DNA from: JAKFWI01 sp031398975
Lineage (GTDB): Bacteria > Pseudomonadota > Alphaproteobacteria > Caulobacterales > Aquidulcibacteraceae
NCBI GenBank assembly: GCA_031398975.1
Contig: JANNOI010000021.1
Location: forward strand, 182,466-246,465
Length of the DNA: 64,000 nucleotides
Direction: 5' to 3'
Shown here: one piece after another, positions 16,683 through 29,382 of the stretch
Layout: every line of letters starts with the position of its first letter
Numbering within the stretch: the stretch's first letter is position 1
The notes under the pieces: generated by a model
Seen by the model: the letters and a program-made list of their open reading frames with translations, nothing else
Databases searched by the model: none
Told to the model about the DNA's origin: nothing
Position numbers and translations under genes: made by a program

Positions 16683-18127
16683 ATTCCGACGTCGCCGACC
16701 TTCTGTTCAGCCTCTCCCATATCCAGCCGGAGCTGGCGCTGGCGGCGTTCGCGCTCGTGGGCGGGCTGATCGGCGCCGCGTTCGGGGACCGTGCGGCGGG
16801 CTTCCTGTGCGGGCTGGCGATCCTCGTCTTCCTGGGCTGCGGGGCCTATTGCGTCGTCTACCAGCCGGGCGCGCCGGTTCCCGTGTTCGGCGGCGCGCTG
16901 ATCCATGACGGGTTCAGCGCCTATGTGAAGGCGGTGCTCGCCTTCTCGGCCGCGGCGACCTTGGCGTTGGGCGTGGGCCAGTTCGGCGCCGGCAGCGACC
17001 GGCGCTTCGAGTTCCCCCTGATTGTCAGCCTCGCCCTCTTGGGCCTGTTCGTGATGGCCTCCGCGAACGATCTTATCGCTCTTTATATCGGGCTCGAGCT
17101 GCAGAGCCTGGCGAGCTACGTGCTGGCCGCCTTCCGGCGCGACGATGCGAAATCCTCCGAGGCGGGGCTCAAATATTTCGTGCTGAGCGCGCTCTCCTCG
17201 GGGCTGCTGCTCTACGGCGCCTCGCTGATCTACGGCTTCACCGGCTCCGTCGGGTTCGCGGCGATCGGGGCGGCGGCGAGCGCGGGCGGGGTGGGCTTGA
17301 CGTTCGGGCTCGTCTTCCTGCTTTGCGGCATCGCGTTCAAGATGTCGGCCGCTCCGTTCCACATGTGGACGCCGGACGTGTACGAGGGCGCGCCCACGCC
17401 CGTGGCCGCCCTGTTCGCCGCCGCCCCAAAGCTCGCCGCGGTGGCGCTGATGGCGCGGGTGCTCTACGGGCCGTTCGCGGACCTGGAGCCGCAATGGACG
17501 CAAGTGATCGTGGCGCTTTCCGGCCTCTCTCTGCTCGTGGGCTCGTTCGCGGCGCTGGTGCAGACCAATATCAAGCGGCTGATGGCCTATTCCTCGATCG
17601 CCAATATCGGCTTTGTGCTGATGGCGCTCGCGGCGGGGCCCGAGGAAGGCGCCTCGGCCGCCTTGATCTACATGACGCTCTATCTGCCCGCCACGATCGG
17701 GGTGTTCGCGGTGATCGTGGCCATGCGGCGGGAGGGCGCGGCGGTGGAGCGGATCGAGGACCTGGCGGGCCTCGCCACGCGCCGGCCCTGGATGGCGGTG
17801 GCGCTGACCATGCTGTTCTTCTCGCTGGCGGGCATTCCCCCGCTGGCGGGCTTTTTCGGCAAGATCTATGTGTTCAAGGCGGCGATCGCGGCCGGCCTCT
17901 GGCCGCTTTCGGTCATCGGCGCGCTCTGCACCGTGGTGGGGGCGGGCTATTATCTGCGCATCGTCAAGATCGCCTGGTTCGACGCGCCGGCGGCAGGGTT
18001 CGATCGGACGGGCCCGACCTTGGCCGGCACGGCGGTGCTGGGCGCGGCGCTTAGCTTCCCGGCGCTGGTCGTGCTGCTGGGGCAGATCGAGTTCTGGGCC
18101 GCGCGCGTCGCCGCCTCGAGCTTTTGA
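16679..18127 (+). CDS. nuoN: NADH-quinone oxidoreductase subunit N
   Basis: A 482-residue antiporter-like subunit (ND2) and the last gene of the complex I operon. It starts at GTG 16679 inside the nuoM stop (GTGA). Conserved stretches are YIGLELQSLASYVLAAF, FKMSAAPFHMWTPDVYEGAPTPV (split by a helix end) and NIKRLMAYSSIANIGFVLM. It is followed without a gap by birA. Confidence 0.97.
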   Translation: MNSDVADLLFSLSHIQPELALAAFALVGGLIGAAFGDRAAGFLCGLAILVFLGCGAYCVVYQPGAPVPVFGGALIHDGFSAYVKAVLAFSAAATLALGVGQFGAGSDRRFEFPLIVSLALLGLFVMASANDLIALYIGLELQSLASYVLAAFRRDDAKSSEAGLKYFVLSALSSGLLLYGASLIYGFTGSVGFAAIGAAASAGGVGLTFGLVFLLCGIAFKMSAAPFHMWTPDVYEGAPTPVAALFAAAPKLAAVALMARVLYGPFADLEPQWTQVIVALSGLSLLVGSFAALVQTNIKRLMAYSSIANIGFVLMALAAGPEEGASAALIYMTLYLPATIGVFAVIVAMRREGAAVERIEDLAGLATRRPWMAVALTMLFFSLAGIPPLAGFFGKIYVFKAAIAAGLWPLSVIGALCTVVGAGYYLRIVKIAWFDAPAAGFDRTGPTLAGTAVLGAALSFPALVVLLGQIEFWAARVAASSF

Positions 18128-18873
18128 TGATCGATCCCCACGCGCCGCTTCTCGTGTTCGAGGAGATCGACACCACCAATGAGGAGGCGCGCCGGCGTGC
18201 GCTAAGCGACCCCGCGAGCCTGCCCGCGGCGCTGCTCGCCTACCGCCAGACGGCGGGGCGGGGCCGCCGGGGCCGGGCCTGGGCCAGCCTGCCCGGCAAT
18301 CTGGCCTTCACCTATGCCGGCCGGACCACAGCGCCGCCGGCGCAGATCGCCCTGCTCGGGTTCGCAGCCGGGGTGGCGCTGGCGGAGGAGGCGCAGGCGA
18401 GGCTCGGCCCGGGTATCGCCGCGCTGAAATGGCCCAACGACATGCTGCTCGCCGGCGCCAAGGCGGCCGGCGTGCTGATCGAATGCGGTGCGCTGGCGGG
18501 GGAGACCTGGTTCGCGTTGGGGATCGGCGCCAATCTCGCACGGGCCCCGGGCGACGCCGGCCAGCCAACCGCGGCCTTCAACGATTTCGCGCCCGCGCCT
18601 GCGCCGGAGGAATTCGCCTGCGCGCTTCTGGCCCGCCTCGCCGCCTGGAGCGCCCGGCTGGAGCGGGATGGGTTCGCGCCGGTGCGCGCGGCCTGGCTCG
18701 CCCACGCGGCGGGGCTGAACGAGACCATCCGGGTGAATCTCGGCGCGGAGCAGGCGGTAGGGCGGTTCGCGGGCCTTTCCGACGATGGCGCGCTGATGCT
18801 CGACACCGGCGCGGGCGGCCTGCTTCTGGTGGCGGCGGGCGATATCTACTTCCCAGAACGCTGCGCGGCGTGA
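18127..18873 (+). CDS. birA: Biotin--[acetyl-CoA-carboxylase] ligase
   Basis: A 248-residue biotin protein ligase that loads biotin onto acetyl-CoA carboxylase BCCP and similar carboxylases. The biotinyl-AMP site is recognisable in GRGRRGRAWAS (around residue 43), and LKWPNDMLL with AGVLIECG follows, with a short C-terminal SH3-like domain. No N-terminal helix-turn-helix is present, so it is the monofunctional class and not a repressor of bio genes. ATG 18127 overlaps the nuoN stop by one base; a TTG just before it is also in frame. Attachment to the nuo operon is common in alphaproteobacteria. Confidence 0.93.
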   Translation: MIDPHAPLLVFEEIDTTNEEARRRALSDPASLPAALLAYRQTAGRGRRGRAWASLPGNLAFTYAGRTTAPPAQIALLGFAAGVALAEEAQARLGPGIAALKWPNDMLLAGAKAAGVLIECGALAGETWFALGIGANLARAPGDAGQPTAAFNDFAPAPAPEEFACALLARLAAWSARLERDGFAPVRAAWLAHAAGLNETIRVNLGAEQAVGRFAGLSDDGALMLDTGAGGLLLVAAGDIYFPERCAA

Positions 18874-18878
18874 CGCCC

Positions 18879-19667
18879 ATGCTGTTGGCCATCGACGTCG
18901 GCAACACCAACACGAAATTCTCCGTCTATGACGGAACGGCCTGGCGCGGCCAATGGCGGGCGTCCACCAACAGCGCGCGCACGGCCGACGAGTACGGCCC
19001 GTGGCTCGGCGCCCTGATGCGCTATGGGGGGCTCGCCTTCGCCGACGTCAGCGCCTGCGTCATCTCCACCGTCGTGCCCCAGGCGCTGTTCCATCTGCGC
19101 AACCTGTCGCGCCGTTACCTCCAGGCCGAGCCGCTGGTGGTGGGCGAAGACGGGGTGCTTCTCGGCATCGATCTGCGGATCGACAATCCGCGCGAGGCGG
19201 GCGCGGACCGGCTGGTGAACGCGGTGGGCGCGTTCGTGGCCCATGGCGGGCCCCTGATCGTGATCGATTCCGGCACCGCCACCACGTTCGACGTCGTCGC
19301 CGCCGACGGCGCGCTGGAGGGGGTGATCATCGCGCCGGGCATCAATTTGTCCTTGCAGGCGCTGCATTCGGCCGCCGCGCGCCTGCCGCGGGTGGAGATC
19401 AAGGAGCCGCCGAACGGCGCGCTCGGAAAAAACACCGTCGCGGCCATGCAATCGGGGGTGTTTTATGGCTATGTAGAGCTGATCGACGGCCTTGTGGCGC
19501 GCTTGAAGCGGGAGCAGGAGCCCCGGCTCGGCGCCCTGAAGGTGGTCGCCACCGGCGGCGTCGCCTCCCTCTTCGAGGGCGCGTCGCGCAGCATTGACAT
19601 TTACGACGACGAACTGACCTCGCGCGGCCTGCTCGAGATCTTTCGACGCAATGGCGGAAGCATTTGA
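18879..19667 (+). CDS. coaX: Type III pantothenate kinase
   Basis: A 262-residue ASKHA-fold kinase for the first step of coenzyme A synthesis. It shows the phosphate-1 motif MLLAIDVGNTNTKFSVYDG, the GADRLVNAVGAF substrate segment, DSGTATTFDVV (phosphate-2) and VATGGVASLF near the C-terminus. I chose ATG 18879, six bases after the birA stop; the open frame further upstream is a birA shadow. Its stop overlaps the TTG start of rnj. Confidence 0.95.
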   Translation: MLLAIDVGNTNTKFSVYDGTAWRGQWRASTNSARTADEYGPWLGALMRYGGLAFADVSACVISTVVPQALFHLRNLSRRYLQAEPLVVGEDGVLLGIDLRIDNPREAGADRLVNAVGAFVAHGGPLIVIDSGTATTFDVVAADGALEGVIIAPGINLSLQALHSAAARLPRVEIKEPPNGALGKNTVAAMQSGVFYGYVELIDGLVARLKREQEPRLGALKVVATGGVASLFEGASRSIDIYDDELTSRGLLEIFRRNGGSI

Positions 19668-21349
19668 ACCTGACCCCCCACCCGGACGACGAATTGGTGT
19701 TCCTGCCGCTCGGCGGGTCCGGCGAGATCGGCATGAATCTCAACGCCTACGGCTACGGCCCGAGGCGCAAGCGAAAATGGATCATCGTCGATATCGGCGT
19801 GACGTTCGCGGGCGCGGACGAGCCGGGCGTGGACGTGATCCTGCCGGACCCCACCTTCCTTGAAAGCGTCAAGGAAGACATCCTGGCGATCATTCTGACG
19901 CACGCGCACGAGGACCATATCGGCGCCATCGCCCATCTGTGGCCGCGCCTGCAGGTCCCGGTCTACGCCACCCCGTTCACGGCGGTCCTGGTTCGGGAAA
20001 AGCTTAAGGAGCGGGGCCTCGAACGCCGCGTGCCGTTGACGGAGGTGCCGCTGAAGGGCCGTATCCAGATCGGCCCGTTCGACATGACCCTGGTCACGCT
20101 GACCCATTCCATCCCCGAACCCAACGGGCTGGCCATTCAAACCCCCCTCGGCCTCGTCTGGCACACGGGCGACTGGAAAATCGATCCCGACCCCCTGGTA
20201 GGGGAGACCACCGACGTGGCGGCGCTGCGGGCGATGGCGGACGCAGGGGTGCTCGCGATGGTGTGCGATTCCACCAACGTCTTCGTGGAGGGCCAGTCGG
20301 GCTCGGAAGCCGATGTGCGCGCCGCGCTGATCGCGCTGTTCAAGGACAAGCCGGGCAAGATCGCCGTCACCGCCTTCGCCTCGAATGTCGCGCGGGTGCA
20401 AAGCGTGATCGAGGCGGCGACTGGGGCCGGCCGGCAGGTGTGCCTGGTCGGGCGGTCGATGCTGAAAGTGGTGGGCGCGGCGCAGGCCGTGGGCGTGCTG
20501 CCCAAAACGCTGCCGCTGGTGAGCGAGGACGAGGCCGCGAGCCTCGCACCCGAGCGGGTGCTTTATCTCTGCACCGGCAGCCAGGGTGAGGCGCGCGCCG
20601 CACTCGCCCGGATCGCTGCGGGGGACCATCGCCGCGTCAGCCTCAAGGAGGGCGATTCTGTCGTGTTCTCCTCCCGCGTCATCCCCGGCAACGAGACTTC
20701 GATCTTCGCCCTCTATAATCGCCTGGCCGAGCGCGGCGTTCAGGTGATTACGGACAAGGACTGGCCGGTGCACGTCTCCGGCCATCCGTGCCGGGACGAA
20801 TTGCGCCAGATGTACCAATGGGCCCGGCCCCGCATCGCGGTGCCCGTGCACGGGGAGCGCCGCCACCTGCTGGAGCACGCCAAGCTCGCCCGCGAGATGC
20901 AGGCCGTGGAAGCCATTGCGCCGCGCAACGGCGATCTGATCCGCCTCGCCCCCGGCGCGCCGGTCTTGATCGAGGAGGTCCAGGCCGGCCGGCTCTATCT
21001 CGATGGCGGGGTGCTGATCGACAGCCAGGACGAGGCGCTGCACGAGCGCCATATCCTGGCGGGGGAAGGCGTCGTGACGGTGACGATCGCGGTAAGCGCG
21101 ACCAAGCGCTCGATCGTGTCCGGCCCTGACGTCCGGGTGCGCGGGCTTTCGATGCGCGACGAGCGCGCGCTCGATCTGGCGCTGGAGGACTTGGCCGAGG
21201 CGGCGGAGACCGCCTATGGCAAGCTCAACGGCCCCGAACGGGCCGACGAGGAGGGCGCGGAAGAGGCCGTCTCGCGCGCGGTGCGCCGGGCGGCGGAGCG
21301 CTCCTGGGGGAAACGGCCGCTGGTGGAAGCGGTGATCTTGAACGTCTGA
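19664..21349 (+). CDS. rnj: Ribonuclease J
   Basis: A 561-residue metallo-beta-lactamase/beta-CASP ribonuclease for mRNA decay and RNA 5'-end processing. The zinc motif is THAHEDHIGAIAHLW (around residue 78); LVWHTGDWKID, VCDSTNVFVEG and the beta-CASP CTGSQGEARAAL follow, with HVSGHPCRDEL near residue 368. The only start that preserves the N-terminus (MNLTPHPDDELVFLPLGG) is TTG 19664, overlapping the coaX stop. Some alphaproteobacteria use RNase J in addition to RNase E. The C-terminal domain is complete. Confidence 0.94.
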   Translation: MNLTPHPDDELVFLPLGGSGEIGMNLNAYGYGPRRKRKWIIVDIGVTFAGADEPGVDVILPDPTFLESVKEDILAIILTHAHEDHIGAIAHLWPRLQVPVYATPFTAVLVREKLKERGLERRVPLTEVPLKGRIQIGPFDMTLVTLTHSIPEPNGLAIQTPLGLVWHTGDWKIDPDPLVGETTDVAALRAMADAGVLAMVCDSTNVFVEGQSGSEADVRAALIALFKDKPGKIAVTAFASNVARVQSVIEAATGAGRQVCLVGRSMLKVVGAAQAVGVLPKTLPLVSEDEAASLAPERVLYLCTGSQGEARAALARIAAGDHRRVSLKEGDSVVFSSRVIPGNETSIFALYNRLAERGVQVITDKDWPVHVSGHPCRDELRQMYQWARPRIAVPVHGERRHLLEHAKLAREMQAVEAIAPRNGDLIRLAPGAPVLIEEVQAGRLYLDGGVLIDSQDEALHERHILAGEGVVTVTIAVSATKRSIVSGPDVRVRGLSMRDERALDLALEDLAEAAETAYGKLNGPERADEEGAEEAVSRAVRRAAERSWGKRPLVEAVILNV

Positions 21350-21364
21350 GACGGAAGGCGCGCG

Positions 21365-21784
21365 ATGATCGGGCGGTTGAACCATGTGGGCGTGGCGGTG
21401 GCCTCGATCGAGGCGGCGAAAGCCGTCTATCGCGCGCTATATGGCGCCGCCGACATCACCGAAACCCGCGACATGCCGGCCCAGGGCGTCCGCTACGCCT
21501 TCCTCACGCTCCCCAACGCCCAGATCGAACTGATCGAGCCGCTCGGCCCGGACAGCCCGATCAACGCCTTCCTCGCCAGGAACCCCAATGGCGGCCAGCA
21601 CCATCTCTGCTTCGAGGTGGCCGACATCTACGCCGCCCGCGACGCGCTGGTGGCCAAGGGGGCCCGCGTGCTCGGCGAGCCGCGCCTGGGCGCGCACGGC
21701 GTGCCGGTGATATTCGTCCATCCCAAGGACAGCGCGGGCGTGCTGGTGGAATTGATGGCCGCGCCCGTCGCGGCGGACGCCTGA
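21365..21784 (+). CDS. mce: Methylmalonyl-CoA epimerase
   Basis: A 139-residue VOC-superfamily protein. It has two beta-alpha-beta-beta-beta modules with the metal-site residues expected for the epimerase: His in LNHVGVAV (residue 7), His in GQHHLCFEV and Glu in GVLVELMA at the C-terminus. It interconverts (R)- and (S)-methylmalonyl-CoA in propionyl-CoA metabolism. It starts 15 bp after rnj and is two bases from the next gene. Confidence 0.92.
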   Translation: MIGRLNHVGVAVASIEAAKAVYRALYGAADITETRDMPAQGVRYAFLTLPNAQIELIEPLGPDSPINAFLARNPNGGQHHLCFEVADIYAARDALVAKGARVLGEPRLGAHGVPVIFVHPKDSAGVLVELMAAPVAADA

Positions 21785-21786
21785 TC

Positions 21787-22047
21787 ATGCTGGACCCGAT
21801 CCTGAACCTCGCCATCTTCGTGCTCTGGTGGTGGGTGGCGTTTTTCGGGATGCTGCCGATTGGGGTGCGCTCGGCCCGGGAAGAGGGCAGCGCCGGGCCC
21901 GGCCACGATGCGGGCGCGCCCCATCGTCCCGACATCGGGCGCAAAGCGCTGTGGGCCGCAGGCGCAGGCTTTGCGCTCTGGGCGCTGACAGCGCTGATCG
22001 TCGCGCTCGATCCGTTCCAGATCCGCCCTCTCCCCATTTCCCCATGA
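21787..22047 (+). CDS. DUF1467-family small membrane protein
   Basis: An 86-residue protein with an N-terminal hydrophobic helix (about residues 6-26, containing FVLWWWVAFFGMLPIG) followed by VRS, a Gly/His/Pro-rich loop and a second helix (about 52-73). This layout and the conserved WWWVAFFGMLPIGV stretch are those of DUF1467, an alphaproteobacterial family of unknown function usually found between mce and proS, as here. The function is not known. Confidence 0.85.
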   Translation: MLDPILNLAIFVLWWWVAFFGMLPIGVRSAREEGSAGPGHDAGAPHRPDIGRKALWAAGAGFALWALTALIVALDPFQIRPLPISP

Positions 22048-22111
22048 GCGCGCTATCAGCGAGCGCAAAGGTCGGGGGCGCGCGATCGGCGCCCAGGCGG
22101 GAGGATCGTCC

Positions 22112-23656
22112 ATGCAACGCGCCCTGAGCGTCACCCGCGCCGCGAACTTCCCCGAATGGTACCAGGAAGTGGTGCGCGAGGCGGACTTGGCCGAGCCCTC
22201 CCCCACGCGCGGCTCGATGATCATCAAGCCCTGGGGCTACGGAATCTGGGAGCTGATGCAGGCCGATCTCGACCGGCGCATCAAAGAGACCGGGCACGAC
22301 AATTATTACTTCCCGCTGCTGATCCCGATGAGCTTCCTCGCCAAGGAGGCCGAGCATGTGGAGGGCTTCGCCAAGGAAATGGCGGTCGTCACCCACCACC
22401 GCCTGAAGGCGATCGACGGCGTGCTCGCCCCCGACCCGGACGCGGCCCTGCAAGAGCCGCTGATCATACGCCCGACCTCGGAGACGATCATCGGCGACGC
22501 CTTCCAGCGCTGGATCCGCTCCTATCGGGACCTGCCGCTCCTGCTCAACCAATGGGCCAACGTGATGCGCTGGGAGATGCGCACGCGGCTGTTCCTGCGC
22601 ACGTCGGAGTTTCTCTGGCAGGAAGGCCACACCGCCCACGCCGACAAGGCCGATGCGCTTTCCGAGACGATGCGCATGCTCGAAGTCTATCGCCGCTTCG
22701 CGGAGGACGTGCTCGCCATGCCCGTGATCGCGGGAGAAAAGCCCGAGCACGAGCGCTTTCCCGGCGCCGACAACACCTTCTCGATCGAGGCGATGATGCA
22801 GGACGGCAAGGCCCTGCAGGCCGGCACCTCGCACTATCTCGGAACCCATTTCGCGCAGGCGCAGAACATCCGCTACCAGGACCGCGAGGGCGCCTGGCAG
22901 TTCTGCCACACGACCAGCTGGGGCGTGTCCACGCGCCTGATCGGGGGCGTCGTCATGGTGCATGGCGACGATGACGGCCTGCGCACGCCCCCGGCCATCG
23001 CGCCCAAACAGGTCGTGATCGTGCCGATCCTGCGCGACAAGCCCGAGGACGGCGAGGTGCTGGCCTATTGCGCAGCACTCGCGCGCGAGCTCAAAGCGCT
23101 GCGCGCCTTCGGCGTCCCGGTGCGCGCCTTCGTCGATGAGAAGCCGCAGCGTTCGGCGGACAAGCGCTGGTCCTGGGTGCGCCGCGGGGCGCCGCTTATC
23201 CTCGAGATCGGCCCGCGCGACGCCGGCGAAGATTCCGTGGCCTATCTCCGCCGCGACGCGCTGCGCGAGGGCGACAAGATCAAGACGCTGAAGGCGCCCC
23301 GCGCGGCGTTCATGGCGGGTCTCGAGGCGCTCCTCGAGGAGGTGCAGGCCAACCTGAAGCGCGAAGCGCAGGCGCGGCTCGACGCCAATATCCGCACCGA
23401 CGTCGAAAGCTTCGCAGCGCTGGAGGACCATTTCGGCGCGAGCGGCGAGGACGACGAGGCGGGCCCGTTCCGGGGCTGGGTCAAGGCCGCTTGGGCCGCC
23501 CCTACCGGGGACGCGCTCGCAACGCTCACCCAGCGCCTGAAGCCCCTGAAGCTCACCCTGCGCAACGCCCCGCTCGATCAGCCGCCGGCGGCGGGACCGT
23601 GCCTCTTTACCGGCGCGCCCGCGCGCCAGCACATCATCATCGCGCGGGCGTATTGA
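22112..23656 (+). CDS. proS: Proline--tRNA ligase, archaeal/eukaryotic-like (ProS type 3)
   Basis: A 514-residue class II aminoacyl-tRNA synthetase. Motif 2 and 3 regions are visible: RPTSETIIGDAFQRWI, RWEMRTRLFLRTSEFLWQEG with HTAH, and CHTTSWGVSTRLIGGVVMVHGDD. It lacks the ~180-residue INS editing domain of the long bacterial ProRS. It has the extra C-terminal ProRS-C domain ending in a Tyr (IIIARAY), as in archaeal and eukaryotic enzymes. It lies between the DUF1467 gene and lolC, where alphaproteobacteria usually keep proS. ATG 22112 is chosen for the conserved ALSVTRAANFPEWYQEVV start. Confidence 0.93.
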   Translation: MQRALSVTRAANFPEWYQEVVREADLAEPSPTRGSMIIKPWGYGIWELMQADLDRRIKETGHDNYYFPLLIPMSFLAKEAEHVEGFAKEMAVVTHHRLKAIDGVLAPDPDAALQEPLIIRPTSETIIGDAFQRWIRSYRDLPLLLNQWANVMRWEMRTRLFLRTSEFLWQEGHTAHADKADALSETMRMLEVYRRFAEDVLAMPVIAGEKPEHERFPGADNTFSIEAMMQDGKALQAGTSHYLGTHFAQAQNIRYQDREGAWQFCHTTSWGVSTRLIGGVVMVHGDDDGLRTPPAIAPKQVVIVPILRDKPEDGEVLAYCAALARELKALRAFGVPVRAFVDEKPQRSADKRWSWVRRGAPLILEIGPRDAGEDSVAYLRRDALREGDKIKTLKAPRAAFMAGLEALLEEVQANLKREAQARLDANIRTDVESFAALEDHFGASGEDDEAGPFRGWVKAAWAAPTGDALATLTQRLKPLKLTLRNAPLDQPPAAGPCLFTGAPARQHIIIARAY

Positions 23657-23664
23657 GAGGGACG

Positions 23665-24945
23665 ATGTCGCAGGCCAACGGCGCGGCCCCTTTCGGCCTG
23701 TTCGAGCGCATGCTCGCGGTCCGCTATCTGCGCGCGCGGCGCAGCGACCGGGGGCTCGCGCTCGTCTCGGTGATCTCGTTCATCTCCATCCTGCTCGCGG
23801 TGGCGGTGCTGATCATCACGATGTCGGTCATGAACGGGTTCCGCGAGACGCTCCTGTCGCGCATCCTGGGCGTCAACGGGCACGTCTATGTCGATACCGA
23901 GGGGCTCGACCGCGGCGCGGTGATGAATTTCGCCGCGCGCGCCGCGCAGAACCCCGACGTGGTCCACGTCACCCCGCTGATCGAGGGCCAGGCGCTGGCG
24001 AGCGCAGGGGCTTATGCCTCAGGTGCGCTGGTGCGGGGCCTGCCCAAGGCGAGGCTCGCGGAGCTCGACATCGTGGCGTCCAACATCGTGGCCGGATCGC
24101 TCGACGGTTTCGGGACCGATGCGGAGGGGCGCGCGCAGATCCTGGTGGGCGAGCGTCTGGCCGCGCGGCTGGGCGTGGGCGCGGGCGGGGTCATCACGCT
24201 ATTGTCGCCCAACGGCGCCGCCACGCCCTTCGGGCTCGCCCCGCGGCGCAAATCCTATCAGGTCGCGGCGCTCTTCAGCGTCGGCATGAGCGAGTACGAT
24301 TCCGCCTTCGTCTACATGCCGCTCGAGGAGGCCCAGCTCTTCTTCGCCAAGGGCCAAAGCGTCGACCGGCTGGAATTGCGCGTCAACGACCCCGACCAGA
24401 CCCAGACCGTCATGAAGGCCCTGCGCGCCAGCTTGGGCCCGGACGTGTTCATCGGCGATTGGCGGCTGCAGAACCAGAGCCTCGTCGACGCGCTGGTCGT
24501 GGAGCGCAACGTCATGCGGCTCATCCTGATGATGGTGGTCCTGATCGCGGCCATGAACATCATCGCCGGGCTGATCATGATGGTGCGCAACAAGAGCCGC
24601 GACATCGCCATCCTGCGCACCATGGGGGCCACGCGCGGGGCGGTGCTGCGCATCTTCGTGATGTCGGGGATGACGCTCGGGCTGTCGGGCGCGCTCGCCG
24701 GCCTCGTGGGCGCGACGCTCTTTTGCCTCTATATCGGCCCGATCCAGGACGCGGTCAGCGCCGTGTTCGGGGTCAATGTGTTCAACGCCGAAGTCTATTC
24801 GCTGTCGCGGATCCCGGCGAAGGTGGAATGGGGGGAGGTGGCGCTGGTGGGGTTTTGGGCGCTGCTGATGAGCTTTCTGGCGAGCCTCATCCCCGCGCTG
24901 GGGGCTGCGCGCCTCGATCCGGTGCAGGCGCTGCGCTATGAGTGA
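23665..24945 (+). CDS. lolC: Lipoprotein-releasing ABC transporter permease (LolC/E family)
   Basis: A 426-residue inner-membrane protein that extracts outer-membrane lipoproteins and passes them to LolA. It has an N-terminal cytosolic stretch with RYLRARRS, TM1 (about residues 30-55), a periplasmic MacB-like domain of about 200 residues, then three TMs in a FtsX-like domain (NIIAGLIMMVRNKSRDIAILRTMGA). A single permease with LolD suggests the homodimeric LolF-type system. ATG 23665 follows the proS stop by 8 bp, and the lolD start overlaps its end. Confidence 0.92.
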   Translation: MSQANGAAPFGLFERMLAVRYLRARRSDRGLALVSVISFISILLAVAVLIITMSVMNGFRETLLSRILGVNGHVYVDTEGLDRGAVMNFAARAAQNPDVVHVTPLIEGQALASAGAYASGALVRGLPKARLAELDIVASNIVAGSLDGFGTDAEGRAQILVGERLAARLGVGAGGVITLLSPNGAATPFGLAPRRKSYQVAALFSVGMSEYDSAFVYMPLEEAQLFFAKGQSVDRLELRVNDPDQTQTVMKALRASLGPDVFIGDWRLQNQSLVDALVVERNVMRLILMMVVLIAAMNIIAGLIMMVRNKSRDIAILRTMGATRGAVLRIFVMSGMTLGLSGALAGLVGATLFCLYIGPIQDAVSAVFGVNVFNAEVYSLSRIPAKVEWGEVALVGFWALLMSFLASLIPALGAARLDPVQALRYE

Positions 24946-25624
24946 AACGCCCATGGCCGTGCGCGGGCTGACGCGCGCTTTCCGCTCCGGGGACAAGGCG
25001 CTCGTCGTGCTCAACGGCGTCGATCTCGATTTGCGCGCGGGCGAGATCGTGGGCCTCGTCGGGCCGTCGGGCTCGGGCAAATCGTCCTTGCTGCACGCGG
25101 CGGGCCTGCTTGAGCGGCCGAGCGGCGGGGAGGTCTTTATCGACGGCGCGCCCGCCTGGCGGCTCAGCGATTCCCAGCGCAGCGCGCTGCGGCGCAAGCG
25201 CCTGGGCTTCGTCTACCAATTCCACCACCTGCTGGGGGAGTTCGACGCGCGCGACAATGTGGCCCTGCCGATGCTGATCGCGGGCGTCGCGCGCCGGCCG
25301 GCGCTGGCGGAGGCCGAACGCCTGCTCACCCTGATGGGCCTGTCGGCGCGCCTCACCCACCAGCCGGCGCAACTCTCCGGGGGCGAGCAGCAACGCGTGG
25401 CCATAGCGCGCGCCGTCGCCAACCGCCCCGGCGTGCTGCTGGCCGACGAGCCGACCGGCAATCTCGACCCCCACACCTCCGCGGCCGTGTTCGCGAGCCT
25501 GTTCGAGATCGTGCGCCAGGAAGGCGTCGCCGCCCTGGTCGCGACCCACAATATCGAGCTCACCACCTATATGGACCGCGTGCTCTCCCTGAAGGACGGC
25601 CAGCTTGTGGAGCGTTCGGGCTGA
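24938..25624 (+). CDS. lolD: Lipoprotein-releasing ABC transporter ATP-binding protein
   Basis: A 228-residue ABC ATPase. It has Walker A GPSGSGKSSLLH (around residue 45), the ABC signature LSGGEQQRVAIARA (around 145) and Walker B GVLLADEPTGNLD with the switch His in ATHN. The LolD-type QFHHLL Q-loop context is visible. It overlaps lolC by 8 bp and powers it. A gap of 122 bp follows before dnaE1. Confidence 0.94.
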   Translation: MSETPMAVRGLTRAFRSGDKALVVLNGVDLDLRAGEIVGLVGPSGSGKSSLLHAAGLLERPSGGEVFIDGAPAWRLSDSQRSALRRKRLGFVYQFHHLLGEFDARDNVALPMLIAGVARRPALAEAERLLTLMGLSARLTHQPAQLSGGEQQRVAIARAVANRPGVLLADEPTGNLDPHTSAAVFASLFEIVRQEGVAALVATHNIELTTYMDRVLSLKDGQLVERSG

Positions 25625-25746
25625 ACGCTTGCTATGAGAACAAAACGGGAATAACTTGGGCTCGGCGTCGAATCGCGGACGGTACGGGGCGGCGCTAAGG
25701 GGCCATGATTCGCGGCGGCGCGGGATGGCGTGCAGGGGAGCGTGGG

Positions 25747-29154
<3,408 letters not shown>

Positions 29155-29207
29155 CGGCGCGAGCCGTTACGAGAGGCTGGGCGCCCCGGCCGGGGCCGCG
29201 CTTCGGG

Positions 29208-29236
29208 TTGCTCTCTGCCCGCCGCTCGCTTACATA
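29208..29236 (+). promoter_or_regulatory. rpsB: Candidate promoter for rpsB
   Basis: TTGCTC (29208-29213) and TACATA (29231-29236) are separated by 17 bp in the 228-bp gap between dnaE and rpsB. The implied leader of about 140 nt is GC-rich and contains small hairpins, where autoregulation by S2 could act. This is a pattern match only. Confidence 0.4.
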
Positions 29237-29382
29237 CGCCCCACTTCACACGCGGGAAGCTTCTGAAGCCCTTTCCGGGCGCGCGGCAAGGCGCGATCCG
29301 AGGGGCTTTGCGAGGTCCGGTGTCGGCGCCCGCCGGGCGCGCGGCTCTTTCTCCCGCGGCGGCAAACCGGACGAGGACATCC

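Noticed and set aside
25638..25652. LexA-like GAAC-N7-GAAT before dnaE1
   Set aside because: The alphaproteobacterial LexA box is GAAC-N7-GAAC; the second half has a mismatch and dnaE1 is a replicative, not SOS, polymerase. Kept only as a weak coincidence.
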